Source: Amblyornis subalaris (lineage: Eukaryota; Chordata; Aves; Passeriformes; Ptilonorhynchidae). From it: a stretch of 64,000 bases of DNA. The notes below the pieces were generated by a model. The model was given only the letters and a program-made list of their open reading frames with translations. It had not been told where the DNA came from and searched no databases. The stretch covers positions 731,880-795,879 of the forward strand of contig JACAXG010000009.1 in the NCBI GenBank assembly GCA_018881555.1. The letters are read 5' to 3'. Within the stretch, counting starts at the first letter, position 1; each line of letters opens with the position of its first letter. Of this stretch, positions 26,001 through 37,077 are shown one piece after another. The position numbers were made by a program, and so were the translations under genes.

Positions 26001-28786
26001 AGCAGATCAAAAATCCAGAGAACTGAGAGCAAGCAGTATGGAGTAACGTTTGGTTCCTGATGTAAAAATCTAAATTTTCTTGCAACAAATATTTTCATAT
26101 GAGGTAAATTTGATTTTAAATTTAATCATACTACAAGACATTTACCTTCAGATCACCACAAATACACAAATGGGAGCTTGTCACCCAAATCTGACCACAA
26201 GCTACCGCTGTTGAAAGAGTTTGAAACAGAGTTAAACTACACTTTTCATAAATTAAAGATTCACATCAGTCTTTCAACTTCTTCATTGGTATTTCTGATC
26301 ACTACAAACAGTAGCATGAATCTACATTTCAGGCAACCAAATACTGATGCCCCTGCTCTCCAGTGTAGAGCAACTCTTGCATTCAAGGAGCTGTGCCAAA
26401 TTAGACATTCAGTTATGAACCAAGTGGTGAAAAAATTCCTTCCAATTGCCTATATAGTTGCAGTTAATAATTTGACCTGTGATTTTACCTTTGATCAGAG
26501 GAGACTAAGGTTGAAAATATTCAGCCTAAAAACAATTTATGAAATGTTGACAAGAATTAACATATATANGCATATTACAGATGAGGGAACAAGCAAGCAT
26601 ATGCTATATCTTCAATTTCTAAAATAAGGGGAATGTAAATGTCACTCCCTATTACTTACATTTTCAAAGTTAGTTTGAAGTAAATGGTGGAACAAATAAA
26701 ACTTGAAAGAGACATTTCAAAAATGACAATGCACCCAGACTCAGCAAGTTAGCTTATTAGTCTCAATACGGGTATCCAACATCATTCCTTTTTTTTTTTT
26801 TTGAATAAACAAAAAAGCAATATACCATGTTTTAAATTTTATGCATATTCAGAAATTACATTATCTTTCCAATAATAAAGTTAATGAATGCAGTGAGGCA
26901 TTTCTCTCCACAGAGAATAACACACCTAGCAAGAGTCTTCCAAACAGGTGACACAGGTAACACAGACAAATATTCTGAACTGCCAGATCCAGGAGCCGAT
27001 TCAGCATGCCCTGTTGTCCATTTCTTTCCCACAGTTACTCCCTATGTTACAAGAGGAGACAGAATCTTGGCTCTTCTTTTTTGTTTGTTTGTGTTTTTCT
27101 TTTTTTTTTAGGGTTTCAATTTAGCAATAATGCTGGATAAGCTTGACCACAATGAGCTGACTAAAGAGACATTCTGAACACTATTGTTCTGCTTACACGA
27201 ATTAAATTTTTCTGGAGATTGAACTCCAAAATGTCTGGATTTAGTTCAAACATTCATGTTTTTCCGGGGATTTATTTGGAATTTTCCAAGCTTTCAACTG
27301 CAAGATCAGTCTGCACCTCCCATGAGGGCCAGCTGGGCTGCTTGTAACTTGGCTGGAGGCACAAAGAGAATACCTATGCCCAAGGGAATTCCCCATCCCT
27401 TCCTGCAGTAGGTCTGCCAAAACCTCAAGGGAAGGTTGGAAAAGGTCTGTGCTTATGAGACACAGTCGCCATGCTGAGACAGAATAGTAGAGACACAGAA
27501 GCAGAGAGATACAGCTAAAAACCAACAAATCACTTAACTTTGTAGTACTGAAGCAAGAGCTTTCTAATTCCTTAGAGATGTTACAGCACTGAAAGGAGCT
27601 TTGTTTTTATCTTAGATGATAAAATCACCAATGCACATCAATATTAATTAGAAGTCATTAGAAGATATTTTCCAGTGAAAAATAAAGCAACTAGGAAGAG
27701 GACTTTCTGAATACTTTGAATTCAAAATGAAGCACAATTCTCACACGTACAACACTCTTTACTATTTTTCCCATTGCCTTGGAGATATGTATTTCACTGA
27801 AAAATTACAATGTTCTAACAAAAAAATGCAGAAGTCCAGTTCCTCCGTGTACACACTGCTATTTTCACTACACAGACAAGTGCAAAATGTGAAGGACAAC
27901 ATCCTCTAAATAAAACCATAGCATCACACACTTCTGCCAGTTCCATTACTACCTAGTTCTTGAGAATCGATTTTCAAAAATAACCTGAAGCTTCCAACTG
28001 TCTTGGTGTGAACAGGAAATTATCCCACACAAACCTCAAAACTAGAAGATAAGTTCCTTAATCAATTGTTTGAAATATTGTCTTAGATCAATATTAAATT
28101 GCTAGTCGAAGGTAGAGAATTATTCCATTATCTCTTTTAGAAGTGCAGAAAATTGCTTTAATGTGTCAATGGGAGAGGGAGAGAAGTTTTCAGACTTCAT
28201 CAATAGATATACACTCTCAATATAAACTTTTCTTTGAACACCTACACAAACAATTTCACAGAATAAAAAAAGACATTTTTTCTGTCATAAGAAAAATAAA
28301 ATGCACTTAGCAAAGATTGATGATAAACTAGTTTTTGTATAGAAATCTACCTCCAATTAATTGGATAAAGTTCCTTTGCTTTTGTAATTAATGAGCAATA
28401 TTCAGCATGAAACTGTTTTGTCTTATTTTTTTTATTTTGTTTTACGTGTGATTGATGCAATGAAGGACAACTGAACAGCAGGATTCTTNTGGTCCAAGCT
28501 CAGTGTGATGCTCACACGGGCAAATAACACCTTGCCATTAGTGTGTGCCTGGAAAATGAGGGAGAGGATCTACAAACGCAAATGGAGAGGGTGAAAAAAA
28601 TCCAACCACGAAGTAAAGCAGATCTACACAGGAATCAATGAGAGCTTTGAGCCTGATCTAAAGTGCTCTGCAGATGATAGCAACCCTGCATCAATCCCTC
28701 TGCATTACATGGCAGAGCTCTGCTCAGCTTTGCAGGAAAGTTGAATTCCTGGTCCCTTGTTTGGCAGAGGTAGAGATCTCTTCCCG
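23054..28786. other. unique non-coding stretch
   Basis: No gene is recognised. It includes a T14 run at 26789-26802 and ambiguous bases at 24437, 24970 (directly after a short GT run), 26569 and 28489. Open frames of 121-149 codons at 24744-25115, 25695-26060 and 26178-26627 lack recognisable domains. The last opens with TTG, and the first and last run through an ambiguous base. Confidence 0.5.
26789..26802 (+). repeat. poly(T) run, 14 nt
   Basis: An uninterrupted run of 14 T residues, equal to a poly(A) run on the minus strand. No retrocopy was recognised beside it. Confidence 0.85.
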
Positions 28787-28808
28787 AGTTAACACAAAAG
28801 TGTTAACT
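28787..28808. repeat. perfect 9-bp inverted repeat with AAAA loop
   Basis: Arms AGTTAACAC (28787-28795) and GTGTTAACT (28800-28808) are exact reverse complements around AAAA. Each arm contains GTTAAC, a half-site-like sequence for HNF1-type homeodomain factors. The dyad could bind a dimeric factor or simply be chance. Confidence 0.6.
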
Positions 28809-29200
28809 TTTGAAGGAAGCACTATTCCTTCCTCCTCAGACAGGAAAAAGACCCCTTTTTTTTTTACAATGGAGACTCTTTCAAAGGGGGAGGAAAGGGT
28901 TATGCATGAGCACTCAGGAGGAAGAAATCTCAACACTCAGGTGCAGTAACCACCCAGCAGTAGGGAGAGATCCTGTTTGCCAGAAGTTAATTCAGACATT
29001 CATTACCATAGCCCAGAAAAATGGGATAAACGATCATTGCAAGTAAAACAACCGGCTTTTCTGAATGCATGCTTTTCCCTCCCTCTCCATCCTTCCCAAA
29101 ACCCCTCTTCTCTTCCCATCTCAGTTCTCAAGCCATTTTCCACAGCACTGAATGTGCACCCTATTGAATGCCGTGAGCAAACATGATCCAGTATAATCAG

Positions 29201-29223
29201 TGAACTGTGCTGAGCACAGTTCA
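29201..29223. repeat. perfect 10-bp inverted repeat, 3-nt loop
   Basis: Arms TGAACTGTGC (29201-29210) and GCACAGTTCA (29214-29223) are exact reverse complements around TGA. There is no T-run after it, and it is not near any gene signal I can identify. An isolated palindrome of this size is only mildly unusual in 64 kb. Confidence 0.65.
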
Positions 29224-32200
29224 TCTAAAAACATCAGCAGATACACCAAAACATCACGTGTGATGATAACTGTCATTCCTCATGTATTAGAGGAAGGAGG
29301 TCTAGAAAACGTGAAACACATTCAGAGCTTGTGGACAAGATTGGCCATTATGTCACTAAGCATTATGTCATGAAATTTTCAAGCTTAAAATTCAACAGTT
29401 CCTGCAAGACCCCACTTACCAGCTATCCAAGGAGCCTGACACAGACATTTTACACCTGTTCTGTTTCCTGCTGCTTTTGCAAAAGAAATCCATGTATCTT
29501 ACACTCATAACTTCCAGGAAAAGTAAAAAACAGCTCCAAGTCCAGCACCTCAGAGAGGCAGGCTACGTAGGAAACAGAGAGATGACTCCCACCACAGTGT
29601 GTCAAACTGAATCAGGGAAATCTAAAGCAGGAGGAAGAGAAGAAGACATATCAAAGGCCAGTTCCTAGAAGAGAAATGGTGCTCGTGAGCTGGTCAGTAT
29701 GAGTCTGCTGAAAGGGTGTATGGCTAGGTGGGAGGGTTTGTGTGCACACACATGCACATAAACGTCAGCCCCTTCCTTGGAAGTGGATTAGGTGGCAGAT
29801 GGCATCAGAACTTGAGCTGCTGTCAAGAGAAGAGTTCACACTGTCCTGCTCCCCTGTGCTTAGAGATGAAAGCAGAAAAGACAAGCCATTAAAAAAAAAA
29901 AAGGCCGATAAATAGCTGACAATCAGCTCAGTCATTGGCAGAGAGCGGAACGACATCCTTTCACTTCCTCCCTTCTCCTTCCAGAGTCCTTACAGGCAAA
30001 ATCCTCTCTGAAATGGAGATAAAAGAGGAAACAAACGTGTATGTGCAATATCTCAGCGTGAGAAATACCAGAGGCTCAGTTTTTCACAGGGAAACTAGAA
30101 CTTGCTATTACCANCCCAAATATCAGAACCCAGCACAGAGTGGGGAGGAAGGAGAACACTCAGCTTAAGATCTATTAAAAGCAAAGTGAGTAGGGCAGAA
30201 AAAAAAAATGGAGGAAGAAAAAACCCACTGCCCTTGATTGCCAACACAATGAAAATAAATGAGGGAAATCATGCTTGGGAGGGATGTACCAGCTGAAAGC
30301 AGTCACACTGACTTTGTGCAGGCACCCCTGTTATTACTAATTATTACAGATAATAAAGGTTTTCAGGCTGAGCAAAGGGATTTTTTCAGTTCCTAAAACC
30401 TCATGCTCCCTGTCCTGTCACCTACCTCCCCACTTTTTGTCTCTCCTTTGAGCACCTGCTTTACATAGCTTTCCTTGTATTATCATTAGCTTCATGGATA
30501 ATTGATAGCTGTGCTCGTCCAGCTGATGCTAAGAAAAGAACAACAAGGTGGTTCGGCATACACTTACTATAAATAGACACACAACACGACCAGCGTTTGC
30601 CAGCATCTGATGATGCCTTCCCTCCTGGGTCCTAAAGTCAGCTAATTTCTCAAAGTCAGGGAAGCAGAGGAAAGCAAGGTAAAATGCCTTCAATTAATTT
30701 TGCAGAGATTGATGGGATAAAAATAAAAGAGTGGGGCTTTATATTTTTATGACATGTTAAAAATACACACTTTATGAAATCTTTGGCATAGTTTGCAAAG
30801 CAAACTAAAAAGCCTTTACTTTTTTTTAGCAGCAACCATGAAGCTCAAAATATTTAGCTGGTGGCAGGGTTTTGGTCAATAGGGCTGAAAAGGGTCACGA
30901 GAAGATCTCTTTGCTGAGCACAGTGTGTGGGAGCAAGACGGAGAATAACACAAAATTCCCAAGTGCCCAAGCCCCAGGTAGCTCTGCAGAGAACCAAGCG
31001 CTCATGCTCGGAGCTGCGAGGGTGAAGGCTGTCGGTCACGAGTGCAGGGGAATCACAGATGCCTCTGCACGGCTAGCAGGAGGCTCAGACTGCCTCAGGC
31101 ACTGACTCAGCAGCAAAGCCTCAAGCCTCATCCCTGATTCATTCTGGACACTTCTGGGACAACCTGCTGACCTATCCTTCAGCAGACATGCCAGAGGTAG
31201 GCTTTCACCTGGAAAAACCTTAGCATAGCTTAGTCCATCGCCAAAGGAGTATGATGCTCCATGCAGTTGCCTTTTGTGGATGCCTGCTTGCTGTTGACCC
31301 TCCCCAGAGCCCCTTCCAGTGCTGCAGTACAGAAATTACCCTTGCAGGATTACCCAGACTCTCGGCAGGTTCACCCCACTGCCCAGCTTACCCCCTCCAG
31401 ACCCTGTCTCCCAGGAGCCGGGTGGTATTTTCTGCCTGTCATCAGGGAGAGCTGCTGTTTGAAACCCACCTTGGAGCATTTTTATGTCTGGCTGTGAAGG
31501 TCAGACGCAAGCACACACTGCTCTCAGTGCATTTTGTCCTCCTTTGACAAAAAGCTACCCCAACACAGTGTAGGCTCCTAAATTGGAGGAAATGTTTATC
31601 TCTTTTTGTCTTAGTCATTATATCCAGTTGAACTTTGCAGATCATGTTGAGATTTCTTTTTCCCTCAAACATAAAATTCTTACTTCTGGAAATTCTTAGT
31701 GCCTTCCGTCTACAAACACTAATATAACCTCAGTTCTCACTCACTNAGCTTCATCACTACAAATAAAGCAAGGAGCAGCTTAAAATTCCTCCTGCTGAGG
31801 AAGGCAGCTGCAGGAAAGTATTTGCCCCAGCACACACCAAGGTATTGGCACTGATTTTGTCCTCGCAGTAACTACCTCCTGTTTCAGAGCTGATGAACTC
31901 CCAGATGCCCTCAGGACTTTCTCATTTTCTTTCTAAAAGCCAATTTGGACTGCAGGAGTACAGCAGCGTGAAAATAAACAACTGTTTGTCCTGACTCTCA
32001 ATCAAATATGGAAATAGGGAAAATCTGGCAACATGTGTTCTCACATACAGACAATGTCCAGTCATGACAAAATAGCAGTATCTCAAGCCACAGTGAAGGG
32101 AAAAAGAAGAGAACCTAAGTCAGGCCTCCATGCAGCTCTGTGACAGGCAGCAGGCACACAGCAAGAACCGTGGTACAAAGTCACACAACTTTGAGGAGTG

Positions 32201-34979
32201 GGAGGAGGACTTTTTCCTAAAAAAGCTCCAGAGATCTGCATAAGGTGGAGGTTTCATCTCGAGAAACTTGTAGCTTGAAGCTACCAAGAAATGCTGCATC
32301 AGAAGCAAAAGAAAAAAACTTCCCTTTTATAAAATTGCTTGCCTAGTCAGTGCAGGGGGGCAAACATATTATGGGGGAAACAAAGAAAAAAAGCATTCAA
32401 AGAGTTTTTCCTTTCACCAGCCAAAAGGTACTCATGAAAGTGGAAGCTTTAAACATTTAATGTCCAAAACAAACAGGAGAATTTACCCAAAACAAGACTG
32501 CTGGTTCAACACAAACCAGCAGCACTCACAATAAAGATGATAGAAGTTTTACACATAGCTGCACTAATACCAGCTGGGGACAGATAAAACCCACTTACGG
32601 ATGAAAAGGTGCAGGTTCCCTTTACAGTAGCAGAGAGACAGGGATCAGGTGGAAAACAACAAACCTTCCTCATCTTTGTTACACTTGCAAAAGGCAGTTA
32701 TCACCAAAAGAATGGGAGACAGTTTAGCAGGGATCAGTGCTAGGAGTCTCAATAGATTATGCTCCTATTATTTTGAGATTGTGTAAGAGAACAAATTAAC
32801 CTTCTTTATAAGCCTTGGCTTACTTTGATAGATTTAGTGGANGTCATAGACTAGAAATAACACCTTGCATTCCTTTAATTTCTGTACTGATTGGCCTCCT
32901 TACAATGAATATCCACTCTTTGAGCACTGGCACTGTTAACCACCCGGTCAAACCCTTAGCTACTTGACTGGTGTCTTGCTCATACACTTGTGACTAAAGC
33001 AATCACCACCCCGAGATCAGCAATGCCTTGCCCAGAAACTCAGATTAACAGAAACATTGGAGATTTTTCCACCTTTCCTTATAGCAGATGGCACTGTGTA
33101 TTTCTCCAAGATCACCTGGGTATTTTCACTACCAAATTCCCACTCCAGCAGGGACCCAGGAAGCTGGCAATGTCTGACATCTCACTTGGTTCCTTGCAGC
33201 ACAGAAGAGTTTTTCAAATGCTATGCTAGAGGGTTTAATCCTGCTACAGGGATATGAGAGTTCCTTAAAAATTGTGATACAAGAAAATTTAGATTTTTTT
33301 TTTTTCCCCTTACAAATCCAGACTTTTTAATTATGGTTACCTGCAATTACAGAAAGAGGACTCAATAATCAGCATAATCCCATCCAAGTCTTTATTCCTC
33401 CTCACTTATTTTTGGCTTTACATAGCTAATGTTTTTCCCAGGATTCTTTCAAAAATTCAAAAGAGATTTGGGGTTTTTTGACAGGCACACAAGCCTGCCC
33501 ACCTCACACAAGCAGAAAAGCATTTTTCTGCAGATTAGCCAAAGCTGTGATTGATTCCCACTCATGTTCAGCCTACCACTGAAATTCTGCATTTCAGATG
33601 CAACTCTAATATAGCAACCTATTTTACTTCAAATTGGGCTGAACACCCAGAAGTTTCTACTAATGNAGAATTCTAGTGTAGAGGAAACAGGAGTAGAACG
33701 TTTCCAGATGAAAGGAAAAAGTTATTTCCCAATGAAAAGATAAGTCAAAGAGGCTCCTGAGGGGTGACAATTGCAAAAAGAAATATGAGTGGAAATCAAG
33801 AGCGGCAAGATGTGATATCAGGAAGGCTGAAACTAAGCCTGGGAAAGTGAAGCCTTGCTTAGAAACATCATCATGCTAGTATTAAACCCCCCACAAAGAG
33901 CTCAGCCTGACACACTCTGTCTTACTGAAGATCTCGAGGCCTCACCCATCCACCACTTACTCTGTTAACTCAATATTTGACTACTAATGAAAAATTTATA
34001 AAAGGCCTGGTAGGCAGAGTGATTGAATGGTTGCAACCCCCTCTAGAAGAATTCCTTCACGGTGCTTACAAATTGGAGCATGTGTTTGGCACTTCCCTCT
34101 CTCTGACAGAGTTTAGCCACAAGTGAGTGCCCGGGGTAGGCATCCCAGCTTCCTTAAAAATGCTGTTTTGCAGGCAGACCAGAACAATGGAGAAATACTG
34201 TGCCGCAGGCTATGCTCATGAATTCATTCAGAGCGCAAGATACTTGGAAATTTGGCTTAGAAGTGGTAGCATTTCTAGACACATCTCTTGCTGCAAGAAC
34301 AAATCTTGTGGATTTGCAGGGGAATCCCATGCATTCTCCTGGGTTTTGCCCTTCCTGGCTGGGCTGCTCCAGTTAACAGGAATTTCTCTATAGTTCTGCC
34401 TGTCACAACTTGTCATGGTTGTTCCAGGGCAGAGAAGATATGAAAGAGAATGACAGCAGGCTCCCTTTAAAGATAGTTTGGGCGTTGATCACAGGACAAA
34501 TTTTGGGCATTATTTGCACTGTGCCATTTCGTCTGTCAGTCACTCAAGATATACAGATCACATCTGCTTCTTGAGAACAGCATTTGCTCCTACCACTAAA
34601 TTCAAATCTTTATTATACAAGTTACTCAAAAACATGTATGCTATCCAGTCCTATGTGCACCAAGGGTATTCTCTGAATGGCAGGAAGGTATTAGAAACTG
34701 AAATTAAAGTGTGTCCTGACCCTAAATTTATGTAGCAAACATACAGGCAGAGGTAGTGTGGAGGGTGTTCTTGTTAGGTCATCAAGACAGTCATATCCTG
34801 TAGCTGTGGAGATTTCATTTCCTTTGGCAAAGACATTTGTGCCCTGGCTGCCAACTTCCATGGAGATCAGGGGAAACACAAATACAAGATTATATGGGAG
34901 CTCACAGGAACATGTCTATCTGAAGAGCCTCTGATGGTACAGTGTCTTTAAAGCAACACNCTGTCACCCCTGGGGTTTG
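29224..34979. other. unique non-coding stretch
   Basis: No gene is recognised. It has an A12 run at 29891-29902, a T12 run at 33294-33305 and ambiguous bases at 30114, 31746, 32842, 33666 and 34960. Overlapping frames near 31251-31547 are slightly more GC-rich than surroundings but unrecognised. Confidence 0.55.
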
Positions 34980-35560
34980 TTTCTTTTTTTTCCTTTTTCC
35001 TTTTATTTTCTCACCTTTTTTTCTTTTATAGGTCTATTATTTTTCCTGAGGTTTTTGGTGTCCACTGCTCTCTCCATCTCCTGCCCCCCTCCCCTGCAAA
35101 ATTAATGCACTCTCTCTCTCTAAAATACTTTGCTTTCCGTAGGTAATAGGACATTTTCTCCTCCTTTCTCTGCTCTCACCTTTTAGTATCCTTTCTAATT
35201 CAGTACCCTCATTACACTTATGTTCTTCGCTTACCTTCCTTCTTCCACCTTCTCCATTAAATCTCCTCCCTCCCATTACCTTATAAATCTCTACCTTCCT
35301 CACCCCATTCATTTTCTCCACTAACCATTCCTCCCTTCCCCTTTTATCCTGTTCAGGTCCTACTCCTCCACTTCATTCCTACCCACACAGCATGCATTGT
35401 GCCTTTCTCCTTCTGCCCCTGTTTCAAACCTCCTCACTATATTTCATTTTCCTGAATTCTATTCAGGTTCTTATATCAGCCTATCTCCCTTCATCATGTT
35501 ACTGCATATTTCCCAACTCCTAAACTTTTTCCTTCCTCACTCACCCTCTCCGCTTTTAAC
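34980..35560 (+). repeat. pyrimidine-biased (C/T-rich) block, about 580 bp
   Basis: The plus strand is strongly C/T-rich throughout, starting with 25 uninterrupted pyrimidines (34980-35004) and including a (CT)n run at 35110-35121. It lacks a fixed repeat unit and reads as a degenerate mosaic of CTTCC, CCTCC and TTCTC. No coding sequence is supported. A splice-acceptor-like TTTTATAG ends at 35031 and a donor-like TAG|GTAATA lies at about 35144-35152, but such signals are expected by chance in a pyrimidine tract. Confidence 0.75.
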
Positions 35561-37063
35561 AGTAGTGGGATCAGTCCTCTTTTTAACAGCTATGACCTAT
35601 CAAAATTTTGAACATAAGTTTTTCTCATCAGAACTAAAGCCCCTTCATCCTCCTGTGCAATTTATCTGTCTATAAGCTCCACACACATTTCATTCCTGCT
35701 ACATGCAGTCTTCTGTCACACATAGTCTAAGTTCTCTCTCTCCTAACATGGAATGATTTAACCCTAGATAGCCAATGCTCATGGAACCATGTCACACAAC
35801 TCAAACAGCAGCTCTTTCTGGTGGCACAAGTTCACAACTTGCTATTTACCCCATGAACACCAAAATTAGCCCAGTTTCAGATTTCATTAGCAGATTGACA
35901 GACTCTCTCTCTCACCTTTGCCAGCACAAGCTGCAGCATGTCTGTGTGTGCACAGCTCAAGATGAGCAGGGAATGCTGCCCTGTGTCCACTGCTCAGCAG
36001 TGACATGAGCTCTAATGGAAGCTATGCCAACCACCAGAGGCCAAAGGACAAATACAATTCTTTCTCAATGCGAGGTGTAGGGGTTTTTTTAGTAGACAGA
36101 AGGGCATGACTATAAGAAGTTATTAAAAATAAAAAATCAAGAAAGCGAAATGAACAGACAAAACCCAATTAAGGAAATCACTCAATCAACCACCCAGGGT
36201 TGGGGTTCATTCAGTAGGAACATTTCAGTAGGACCTTCAATACAGAGCCCTGAGGTTGCATAAAGATGGTTCTTTTCCATGCTGTGCCGATCTAAATAGA
36301 AGTTAAACTTAACCTCCTTCATCCTCCTCTTACTCCCAGAATCGAATGACTACATGCTTTGGCATTTTAAATCCAAATGGAAAAACCCCAATACCTGGTG
36401 AGAGATGATGTTCTCAGCAGGAGGTTTGGCATCAAACAGAGAACAAACACGAGCACCCAGGCTCTTGGAGCTACTACAGCTACTGTGGAAAATAATAATA
36501 ATTTTAAAAAGCCAAACAAACCTGACATTTTAAAGTTTTTTGCTGCTTGTTCATACACTTATCCTCTCTGATTTTGTTGAGATAGAATTGTCTGAAAGCC
36601 AGAGAAGAAAGCTTCTCTACAGCCTTTCTCACATCTGGGAGAAGGAACGTGGCTCCTAGGGCCTCATAGAGTAGAGGAGAGGACTAGATATCATATCCAC
36701 CAATTTTAGCTCATGTCTGTTCTGAACTTGCCACTCAGCTTCTAAGGTTCCTCCATGTTCCTTTCATCATCTGCCATCTCCCACTCCTCTTCTTCAAGGT
36801 CCTCAGAGAGGGCACATAACAGGACTGTCAATAAAACAATTCCTGCTGACTTTAAGGCCTCACTCAACTAACATGGAGAATGTGTCCTCTGGTGCTGAGG
36901 CACATTTTCACACATAAATGCTGTTCTTCAGCAAATAAACTGAGAATGCTGCTGCAGCTGGGTAAGGGTCTTTTTAATTCAAAATTTTAGAACCTCATGC
37001 TTAACCATTCCATCATTCCCCCCACTCCTCACCAAATACTTGAGATGCTTCTGCTGGTAGCCA
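35561..37063. other. unique non-coding stretch
   Basis: No gene is recognised. Pyrimidine bias fades over the first few hundred bases. A small direct repeat, CATTCAGTAGGA then CATTTCAGTAGGA, lies at 36208-36233. Confidence 0.5.
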
Positions 37064-37077
37064 GTTTCCATAGGAAC
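37064..37077. promoter_or_regulatory. RFX X-box-like palindrome
   Basis: GTTTCCATAGGAAC resembles the RFX family X-box (two half-sites, GTNRCC and RGYAAC, separated by about 2 bases). Each half has one mismatch to consensus. X-boxes occur in ciliary, immune and neural enhancers. No promoter or gene is visible nearby, so function is inference from motif shape only. Confidence 0.3.

Noticed and set aside
36030..36044. CTCF-like CCACCAGAGGCCA
   Set aside because: The conserved GGC position is disrupted; no supporting context.
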